A stretch of 16,774 bases of DNA from Pinguiococcus pyrenoidosus (taxonomy: Eukaryota > Sar > Pinguiophyceae > Pinguiochrysidales > Pinguiochrysidaceae), in contig JAAMXY010001525.1 in NCBI GenBank assembly GCA_019677205.1, forward strand, positions 1 to 16,774, read 5' to 3'. This document shows positions 1-8,300 of the stretch, piece by piece. Each line of letters begins with the position of its first letter. The first letter of the stretch is position 1. Made by a program: the position numbers and the translations under genes. The notes under the pieces are model-generated. The model did no database searches. It saw only the letters and a program-made list of their open reading frames with translations, and was not told the origin of the DNA.

Positions 1-530
1 TCGACGCACTGACGAGAGGGAAAACGGAGCGAATTTGTGGCGCCAAAGGTTCAATTTCTTTCGGGGTTTGTGACGGATGGAGGATCGATGTGGTTTTGAG
101 CTTTCGAGTATCGAGAGTTTAAACTCTAAAAGTCTTGGTGAGATACGGTATTGTAATACTCCACTATATACGAGCGGAGTTGTACTCTAGTAGAGAAGGG
201 TACCCGGTACGTAGGTGACGGCAAAACCCCGAAAAGGCCACAGCTTTTCCGCTGTCCACGAGCTATACATAGTTGAGGTACCTCTTCGCTCCGATACATG
301 GTGAAGACGCGAAGTGGAGTGCGGACTTGTAGCGCCCGAGAGAAGCGCTACCCGCCGTGCAGGCGGCATCCGGCAGGAGGTGTCAAGTGCGCTGCGTGCT
401 TCTGGGCGAACAAGACGGCCTCGGAGGTGGCGGCGCTGGAGCGCCATTGCCAGCGCAAGGGTCTTGCATATCCGCGTCGATCAACGGGAGGAAAAGCGCC
501 TCGAAAGGCGCTGCAGAGGCCCGCGGAGCA
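1..530. promoter_or_regulatory. Upstream region of the HAD phosphatase gene
   Basis: No convincing gene is seen here. The first 250 bases are richer in A+T than the rest of the window and hold several small inverted repeats: a perfect 14-bp palindrome AGAGTTTAAACTCT at 114-127, GTATT-gt-AATAC at 148-159, and ACTCC/GGAGT arms at 158-162 and 176-180. The reading frame of the downstream gene stays open back to about 357 but has no in-frame ATG before 531. The region probably holds the promoter and 5' UTR; no TATA box or CCAAT box could be assigned with confidence. Confidence 0.4.
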
Positions 531-1292
531 ATGAACGATGCCCGATTTGCCCTGTTTGGGCTGCTGGCGGTCCTCGGAGCGCTCGGCGTGGCACTGGCAT
601 GGTCTCCCAAGTTGCCGAGGAGGCACAAGCTGTTGATTCTGCTTGACAGGGATGGTACGATCAACGAGGATGTGGGGCCACCGGGAGTGCTGAAGAAGGA
701 GCAGCTGGTGCTGATTCCCGGCGCTGCTCGCGCGATCGCGGATCTCAAGAGAGCCGGCATGAAGGTGGCGCTGGTGACCAATCAGTCCTGCGTGGGAAAA
801 GGGCTGATCTCTGAGGCGGATCTTGAGGCCATCCATGAGCTCATGCGAGAGATGCTGAAGCGAGAAGACGTCGACGCGGAGCTCGACGCCATCTACGCAT
901 GCACGTCGGCGGGACCGTCGCCGAGGAAGAAGCCTGAGCCGGGCATGCTGCTCGAAGCGCTTGGGGACTTCGAGGCGTTGGCAGGTATGCCGGAAGCGCC
1001 CCTCACCCGGCAGCTGCCACAGCAGATGCTACACCATGCCATGCTCAGATACGTCCGCTTCCACTCTGCACATCCAGACGACTGCGTTTACGTGGGGGAT
1101 ACGGAACGCGACATGCAAGCGGCGGCGGCGATCGGAGTCGAGGGGTATCTCGTGGCCACGGGCTATGGTGCTACAGCTCGGCTCGCGGTCCGCAAGAGCC
1201 TCCCGGAAGCAGAGATTCGCTTCGTCACCGATATTCAAGGAGCTGCCGAGCAGATTCTGGCAGGCGTGGGAACCACACCGCAGACGAATTGA
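531..1292 (+). CDS. HAD-superfamily (subfamily IIIA) phosphatase, histidinol-phosphatase/GmhB-like, membrane-anchored
   Basis: Single-exon gene of 253 residues. Visible HAD motifs: motif I LLDRDGT with nucleophile Asp39 and acid/base Asp41; motif II VTNQ (82-85) with Thr83; motif III basic RKKPEPGML (132-140); motif IV YVGDTERDM (187-195) with Asp190 and Asp194 as Mg2+ ligands. The DRDGT...VTNQ...KPEPGM...GDxxxD order is that of the HisB-N/GmhB family, which removes phosphate from small phosphorylated metabolites such as histidinol phosphate or heptose bisphosphate. The zinc-loop Cys/His cluster usual in GmhB is not present (only Cys124 near the site), and about 45 residues separate motif III from motif IV, so the substrate is uncertain. 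Residues 7-23 are strongly hydrophobic and followed by basic residues, which suggests a signal anchor or targeting peptide. The ATG at 531 has a purine at -3. The gene is convergent with the exchanger; 119 bases separate the stop codons. Confidence 0.85.
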   Translation: MNDARFALFGLLAVLGALGVALAWSPKLPRRHKLLILLDRDGTINEDVGPPGVLKKEQLVLIPGAARAIADLKRAGMKVALVTNQSCVGKGLISEADLEAIHELMREMLKREDVDAELDAIYACTSAGPSPRKKPEPGMLLEALGDFEALAGMPEAPLTRQLPQQMLHHAMLRYVRFHSAHPDDCVYVGDTERDMQAAAAIGVEGYLVATGYGATARLAVRKSLPEAEIRFVTDIQGAAEQILAGVGTTPQTN

Positions 1293-1411
1293 ACAGACTT
1301 TTTCGACATCGGAACACTCTCTTCTTAGCAAAGGTCGTCACGGTATAGACCTTGGGAGGTCCTCTCACGCTAGACCGAACAAAGCAGACGGAGACAGTAG
1401 TCCTCACGCCA
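1293..1411. other. Convergent 3' intergenic spacer
   Basis: A 119-base gap between the HAD phosphatase stop (+) and the exchanger stop (-). Both 3' UTRs and poly(A) sites must lie here or overlap the opposite gene. I see no AATAAA. Confidence 0.5.
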
Positions 1412-4400
1412 CTAGATTTGCCCATCAGTTCTCAGGGCACTGGTGAGGATGTACAGGAACCACAAGAACACGAAGAAAAGCGCCGTGGGACCGCGGAAGG
1501 ATCCGCCCAGCTCCGCACCCGTCACGAATCTCCTCAACACAAGTGAGAGGATGCAGAGGATCGAGCAACCGACGAAGACGCCGACACTTCGAAAGGCAAA
1601 AGCAAAGGCAAAAGCAAAGGCAAAGGCAAAAGCAAAGGCAAAAGCAAAGGCAAAGGGAGTGAGGAGGTTGTCCAGCCAGCCAGCCCTTCAGAACTATGGG
1701 ACGAAGCGTACCTGAACCCGAGATCGCCGGCCTCCACGACGAAGCCTTCCCGGGTCTGGTCCGGGAATCGCCCGCGCCATTCGTCGTTCACCCCGTTCAC
1801 CGTCCAGTAGACGGAGGCAATAAACCATGGCAGACCGAGGCCAAGGAAGACGTTCACCGAGTTGCTGCCCGTGACGTTGCCGATGGAGGCGTCCGCTGTC
1901 GGATCTTGGATGGCGGCCACCATGGACGCAAAGGTATCCGGCAGTGACGTTCCCAGAGCAACGAAGGTGATCGCCGTGGTGGCGTCGGGGAGCCCGCACA
2001 CGCAGCCAAACAGCGAAGCAAGGTCGCTGATGATCATCGTCACTACCGCAATCATCCCCAGCGACACGAAGAAGCACGCCCACCCGTTGAGGAGGTCCAC
2101 GGGCGGGCAGATTGCAAAGGCAAGCTTCCATGGCAAGTTGATGAAATGCGCGATGTAGTCACCGGTGGATGGTGGGTCGTCCTCTTCCCCGTCGCCGCCC
2201 TTGACCAGCAGCGCCTCCCGGAACTGCTCCCTCCAGTTCCTCGATGCGAGGCGCATCTTGTCCTCATTGATATTCAGCACATGCAAGATGCGCTCCGTCA
2301 TATTCGTAATGTCGTCATCACTCTTGATGGTCACGGTGACGACCTCCCTGTCCTCGAAGCCATCCGTGTCCGCCTTGAAGACCGCATGCCCGGCGTTGTC
2401 GGGGTCGCTGAGAATGACCTGAAACGTCTCATCGAGCTCGGCGGCATCGTCATCGATAATCTCAATGGTGATGGTCTTTGAGTCCTCCCCGTTTTCAAAG
2501 ACCAGTTCTCCGGACACGGCAATGTAGTCGGAGCCAGCGATGGCGGTGCCGTCCTTCGTTTCGTACTTGCATGCCATCCTGCCCGTCGTCCCTCCTTGTC
2601 TCACCACGGTGAGCACAACCTTCAGCTCACTCTCCCACACGGTGTAGCTGCGCTGCGAGAAGGTCAGCACCCCCGGGTTCTCGTCGTCGATGATGGTGAC
2701 TTCGACGCTCTTGATGTGCCCCAGCGCCAGCTCGCCCCGAATCTCCCCGGACTGACGGAGGGACAGCTTCACCCGGAAGCGCTTGTCCTCGTCATAGACG
2801 TCGTCGTCAACTATTGGAACAACGATACTGGCGGACTTCTGGCCCGGCTCGAATCGCAGAGATCCACTCACGGGACCGTAGTGCTTCCCCTCCTCGGCGG
2901 TGATGCTCTCTGTGGCGTAGGCCACTTCGCAATCGAGATCTAAGTTTCCCACCCGCTTTACTTCAAGCTCGACGTCGCCACCGTTCTCCATTATGGAGAC
3001 CTTCGAGGACATGAACGTAAAGATGGACGGCCTCGCTGCTGCCGGCGCCGGGGCCTCCTCTCCGAGAACTGCCAGCGCTTTGGCGAAGCCCGGGTTCTTC
3101 TCCCATCGCTTGCTGTTGTGCGCCTCGATGTCGTGCGCAATCTCCTTCTCAACATCCTCGTCCTTCACGTCCTTGACCGCCTTGCTGCCGAAGAGCTGCC
3201 GCGTCGCCCGAATCCGATAGAACGCCCGGGACCGCTTCTTGCGCTTGCGCTTCTGCGCCATCATGATGGTCACGATCTTGAGCACCTCGTCCGAGGACAG
3301 GTCCGGATTCAGCGTCCGGATCCTCTTCACCAACCGAGGGGTGTTCTCAAAGTCAAGCTGCGTCACGTCGCCCGCCCGGATGCTGTACTGCTGCTCGACG
3401 CTGCGAATGATCTCTTCGTCCACGCCAGCTTCCTTCTCCTTGCCCAGCAGCCGATCAAACACTCCCCGGTCCGCCTGGTAGGCAATGGAGACCAGGATCG
3501 GAAAGAACAAAAACGTCACGAGGCCTTCCCACAAGTCCACCACGTCGGGCGTGATCACCACGAGAATGATGATCAGCCACAGGTACGCGAAGATGCTGAA
3601 CGACGCGGTGACCGCAAAGACGCCCAATTGCTGTTACCGCCGAGAGAAGGCCACAAAAAAAAAAGGAAAGAAATAGGACAAAGCACAGGTTAGTCCCGAG
3701 CAGCTGTCCCGGCTGGGCAGCACGTGTCGGCAAAGGCGTCTTTCCGAGAGTTCACCAACCTCGATGCGCCGCGTCTCGCCGTCCGGGATGACCATGACGC
3801 AGACCGCGGAGATGACGAGCAAGTTGAAGGCCGCGGAGCCCACGATGGTGGACGGCCCCAGGTCCCCGGCGAAGAAGTCGTTGGTCACGATCTCCAGCGT
3901 GCTCAGGATGATCTCGGGAGCCGACGAGCCGAGGGCCATGAGCGTGAGGTTGGCGACGGTGCCATTCCACACCTGCACGTGGAAGAATTGGTCCTCGATC
4001 TGAATCACGCGCTCCGCCGACGTGATCTTCTCGATGGAGGCCATGAAGATGTCGGCAATGATGGCCACCCCAGCTGCGTCGTCGATACGCATCGGTGAGT
4101 GCAATGGTCCGCTAAGAAGGGCGAAATTCAACGCGGAAACCCCTCACCAAAAGCGTAGAAGAGGCCCAGAAGGTACATGACGCCTCGCAGAACGTCCGGC
4201 AGCTCATGCTCGTCCGGCAGCGCGGGGAAGAAGTAGCCTCGCACGCTGCCGCCATCCTCGCAGATGGGCGGATCCTCCACAAAGCCGCTAGTCTGCGGGG
4301 GAGAGCAGCTTCAAATACATGCGGTTGGCTTGCATGGCACCGGGGACACGCACCGCATTCTGCGCCAGGCAGCTGGGCAGCAGCAGCAGCGCGGCCAGGA

Positions 4401-4425
4401 CCCATAGCGGACTGGGGACGGCCAT
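1412..4425 (-). CDS. Na+/Ca2+ exchanger of the NCX/Calx-beta type
   Basis: Five exons on the minus strand: 4425-4354, 4292-4148, 4073-3760, 3630-1712 and 1586-1412. They sum to 2625 bases, 874 residues, with phases matching at all junctions. The protein exports Ca2+ in exchange for Na+ at the plasma membrane or an internal membrane. Residues 1-21 form a signal peptide. The first helices read GVAIIADIFMASIEKITS. Alpha-1 contains GSSAPE (121-126). A long cytosolic loop follows, with a basic stretch (KRKRKKRSR) and two Calx-beta domains at about 378-493 and 497-618. The Ca2+-binding acidic clusters are retained: Glu392, DDDVYDED (452-459) and DDEN in domain 1, and IDDDAAELDE (569-578) in domain 2. 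Alpha-2 contains GTSLPD (737-742) and VTGSNSVN (763-770). Exon 5 supplies the last two hydrophobic segments, including TALFFVFLWFLYILTSAL. Length is near the animal NCX size. The start ATG sits in gtggccATGG. It is divergent from the myosin gene. Family assignment is firm; ion specificity is inferred. Confidence 0.93.
1587..1711 (-). other. Intron 4 of the exchanger, carrying a 12-bp minisatellite
   Basis: A 125-base intron with a strong donor (CAG|GTACGC) and an acceptor TTTCGAAG|TG, which is weaker than the usual YAG. Splicing here restores a typical exchanger C-terminus of 57 residues. The intron has no stop codon in the incoming frame, so retention would produce a Pro/Leu-rich tail instead of the last membrane segments. 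Confidence 0.8.
1591..1657. repeat. Minisatellite of AAAGGC / AAAAGC units
   Basis: About eleven 6-bp units alternating AAAGGC and AAAAGC (plus strand), giving a mainly 12-bp period. On the gene's strand it is a pyrimidine-rich (GCTTTTGCCTTT)n tract lying directly before the 3' splice site of exchanger intron 4, so it appears to serve as the polypyrimidine tract. Confidence 0.9.
3631..3759 (-). other. Intron 3 of the exchanger
   Basis: A 129-base intron (GAG|GTTGGTG ... TAACAG|CAATTG). It contains a T-rich run on the sense strand (seen as poly-A at about 3652-3664 on the plus strand) 20-30 bases before the acceptor. Splicing joins RRIE to QLGVFAVTASFSIFAYLW, which matches the family's helix after alpha-1. 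Confidence 0.85.
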
Positions 4426-5337
4426 GGCCACCGAAACGCGCCAGTCGGTGGCGTTGGGGACCTCCTAACGCCGGTGAAAATACAGGGCACATAGAAGCGA
4501 GAGTTGGGAGTTTCGGCGGTTATGGGGTTGTAGGGTGCAGAGATAAGAATCCAACGTTGAGGCGGAAGATTGGTTTGGTTCGCTGGAGGAGACGAAAGCT
4601 GTCCTGCCCGCGTCATAGACGTGACTTGGCCGGAAAGAATCGGACCCCGATTGGGCAAGCGTTGCTGTTTGCGGCGAATGGCTGCTCGACCTCGAAAGTG
4701 CAGTTCTTAGTCGCGCGCCCAATTGGTGCATAGGATTGTGACGGGAAAGCAGTTCTGCTTCCCCAATGGCCATCCAGCAACGGACCGTTGAAGCGGTCGT
4801 CATCGCTGACATCTGTACGATGCACGGGGAGCAATCGTTGCAGATCGTCAGCTTCTTTATGCCATGATTGCGTGTGGCGTGACGTCCAGCGCAGGAGGAG
4901 AAGAACACCTCGGCAGCCAATGGACATTGCTCTGTGAGATTCAAATTCTTTTTCAGATTACTCTCCACCAATCACATCTCTTCCAATCTCCCAGCCTACA
5001 GCACGGCAAACCGCTCTGAATATCCACGCCGTTGCACCTTCCGCCTGCCTGCCGGATTGGCGGGGAAACTTTGCCAAAATTCTGCAAACTCCACTTTCAC
5101 CAATCTCACTCCGTGTAACGCCCCCGTATATCTTCACTTTCCGCTCGGAAACGGTGATGGGCGGAGCGTTAAGAGTTCGAAAGACACTGGCAGCGCCTGA
5201 AGAAGAGAGCGGCGCGGCGCGCGACTTGGAGGTGCCAGCCGCGTTGACAGCGCTCCCGAGTGGCGTGTGGCGCAGCGCAGCGCCGCAGACTGCGGCTTCG
5301 GCGGCGCGCGCGACTGCAGAAGGCAAACCGCGCCAGG
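4426..5337. promoter_or_regulatory. Divergent promoter region between exchanger (-) and myosin (+), with CCAAT motifs
   Basis: This 912-base spacer contains no supportable gene. It holds eight CCAAT/ATTGG pentamers: ATTGG at 4650-4654 and 5056-5060, and CCAAT at 4719-4723 (also ATTGG at 4722-4726), 4763-4767, 4917-4921, 4968-4972, 4983-4987 and 5100-5104. The last several cluster within 190 bases upstream of the myosin 5' end. GGATTGGCGGGGAAAC at 5054-5069 resembles a CCAAT box fused to an E2F-like site. No clear TATA box. Function is inferred from position and motif. Confidence 0.5.
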
Positions 5338-8300
5338 ATGCTCGCGGCCGCGGACAAGCCGGCGGACGACGCCACCAAGCCGGATGGCATCTCGTGCACG
5401 GGCGCGCCGGTGTTCAAGACGCGCCTGTACTGGGTGCCCAACGACTCGCGCGTGTGGACGCTCGCGATGGTGCTCAAGGTGGAGCTCCGACCCGAGGCGC
5501 ATCGCGTGCCGACCGACGAGGACCTGAGCAAAGGAACCGTGCACGTGCGCACGGTCGGCGACGGCCACGAGATCTCCTTTCCGCTCCCCGACGTACCGCT
5601 GCATCCGGCGAACCCCTCCGTGGTGGACGACATGACGGCGCTCTTCTACATGCACGAGCCCGGCATCCTGGCCAACCTGGAAGAGCGCGCCGCGCTCACC
5701 AACCAGAGGCCCTACACGTACATCAGCAACGTCCTGATCGCGGTGAACCCGCTGCGGCGCGTCCCGGGCCCCACGCCGGCCGAGTACATCGGCAAGTCCG
5801 TGTCCAGCTGCCCGCCGCACCCCTTCGGCATCGCCGAGACGGCGTTTCGACAGCTGACCCTGCCGTCGTTGAGCGGCCAGCACAAGAACCAGTCCATCGT
5901 CATCAGCGGCGAGTCGGGCGCCGGCAAGACGGAGACGGCCAAGATCGTGCTGCGCTACCTGTGCGGCCGCTCCGGCACGGGGTCGATGGACGAGGACGCC
6001 GGCACGCTCGAGAATCGGCTCATGGAGTCGAACCCCATCCTGGAGGCCTTCGGCAACGCGAAGACGACGCGCAACCACAATAGCTCTCGCTTCGGCAAGT
6101 TCATGAAGATCTGCTTCCAGGAGCAGGCCATACCGGACGGCCCGCACTCGTCGTACAAGCTCAGCGGAGCGATCATAGACACCTATCTACTGGAGAAGAG
6201 CCGCGTGACCTCGGTCGGGCCGGAGGAGCGCTCGTATCACATCTTCTATCAGCTCATCGCCGGCGGCTCCGCAAGCCTGCGGCAGCGGCTGCGCTTGAAG
6301 GAGCCGGAGAGGTTCCGGTACCTCTGCGAAGACACCGACTGCTTCGAGACCGAGGGCATCTCCGACGCGGACGAGTTCGAGACCCTGCGAAGCGCGCTGC
6401 GCACCATCCGCATCGACAACCGGATGCAGGACATCCTCTTCCGGGTCGTCGCGTCCGTGCTGCACCTGGGCAACATCACCTTCCACGACAAGGACACCCC
6501 CGGCGGGGTCAGCGCCTGCGTGGACGAGCCGCACACCGTCACGACGGTGGCCGAGCTCCTCGGAACGACGCCGGCCGAGCTCGAGCGCCTCCTGACCACG
6601 AGGCAGATCCAGACCGTGGCGGAGGGCTCGCGGTCGATGACGCTTGGGCGGGCGAGCATGACCACCAACACGGAGATGATCACCAAGACCCTGGACGCGC
6701 AGGCCGCCAGCTACAAGCGAGACGGCTTCGCGAAAGCCTTGTACTCCTCGCTCTTCGACTGGATCGTCAAGCGCGTCGGCTTCGCCCTGAGCGGCGGCCA
6801 CGACAACAGCCAGTCCGCCTTCATCGGCATTTTGGACATTTTCGGGTTTGAGTGCTTCGAGACCAATGGCTTCGAGCAGCTTCTGATCAACTTCGCCAAC
6901 GAGTCCCTGCAGCGCACCTTCAACCGAGCGGTGCTGGACGCCGAGCAGGATCTCTACCTCTCGGAAGGACTGGGCGTGGAGAAGATCGAGTACGCCGACA
7001 ACTCCGAGTGCGTGGATCTCATGTGGAGCAACACCCGGGACTACCGTGGCGTGCTGCACCTCCTGGAGGAGACCTCCGAGGTGTCCAAGAAGATGAACCA
7101 GGCCACCTCGGACGATGACGAGCGGTTCTGCTCGCTGCTCCACAGCAAGCTTCGCGGCAAGCCGCACTTCCCCAGGCCTCACCCGCGCAACATCCGGACC
7201 ACCTTCATCGTGGCGCACTTCGCCGGTGCCGTGCAATACAACGTCGCGAACTTCGTCGCCAAGAACATCGACGTGATCCCCGTCGAGCTGCCGGCGCTGG
7301 CGAAGAGCAGCACCATGGAGGGCGACCTCCTGGTGCACCTGCTCGGCACGCCGGAGGACATTGCCGAGCTGGCGCACAAGAGGCGCTTGATGTCGGACAG
7401 CGTCGCCGTGGAGGAGCTCCGCGTGTCCATCACGCAGGAGGACGTCGCGGGCGAGAGCTTCGAGTCCAACCCCAGCCCGAAGGCGATGACGCCGCCCAAC
7501 AGTAAGGGAAGCCGCCGCACAAGCGGACGGCGCGCGAGCCTGCTCAAGCCGGACAAGAACATTTTCAGCGTGATGGGCAAGCGGACGACGCAGGCGACGT
7601 CGCCGAAGCAGCAGACGCGGGAGCAGCAGCGCTACGGGAGGAACAACCGCATGAAGAAAGCGAAGCAGAAGGGCCTCGCCATCAAGTTTGGCAACCAGAT
7701 TGCGCAGCTGACCGGCGTCCTGGATGCGTGCAACTGCAGCTTCATCCGATGCGTCAAGCCGAATGCCGGCATGACCGTCGGGGTCTTCGATCCCCACTAC
7801 GTGGTCGAGCAGCTCCGCTCGTTGGGTATCATTCAGACCTGCGGTGTCCTGAAGCAGGGGCTGCCGACGCGCGTGAGCTACGCCGAGCTGGACGCCCGCT
7901 ACCGGCCTCGCCTGAGCCCGGTCACCCGCAGCTTCTTCGAAGCTCAGGGGCCGCGAACGCTGACGGAGGCTCTGCTGTGGGCGTTCCGAGTGCCGCCGGG
8001 GGTCTACTACCTTGGCAAGAGCCGGATCTTCTTCCGCTACGGCAAGATCGAGTTCTTGGACGAGCTTCTGGCCCTCGACATGTCCTCGCCGCGAGGGGTC
8101 GAGATGATCAAGCGGCTGCACAAGTGGCTCGCCCGGAGGAGATGGCGCCGCGCGTACTGCATCATCAAGTGCCGGCACCGATTCCTTCGGCACCACCGGG
8201 CCTCCCAGATCCGCATCGCGTCCGCCGTCAAGATTCAGTCGGCCTGGCGCGGCTACGCGGCGTCTTCCAAGTACAAGAACAGCCGGCTCCAGCGCCGACG

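Noticed and set aside
1534-1711. Uninterrupted extension of the exchanger frame into a Pro/Leu-rich C-terminus
   Set aside because: Splicing at 1711/1587 restores a family-typical membrane C-terminus, so the run-on is best read as unspliced intron. It is kept only as a possible retention isoform.
1443-1715. Plus-strand reading frame with KAKAKAKA repeats, resembling a histone H1 tail
   Set aside because: It is the antisense of exchanger intron 4 and exon 5. The Lys-Ala run is just the translated 6/12-bp minisatellite, and the frame has no other protein-like features.
5260-5337. Myosin start at 5260
   Set aside because: The codon there is GTG, not ATG. The first in-frame ATG is 5338, with A at -3.
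4426-5337. Possible small genes or a tRNA in the exchanger-myosin spacer
   Set aside because: Frames here are short and compositionally odd, with no domain. I found no cloverleaf with a T-arm GTTCRA motif.
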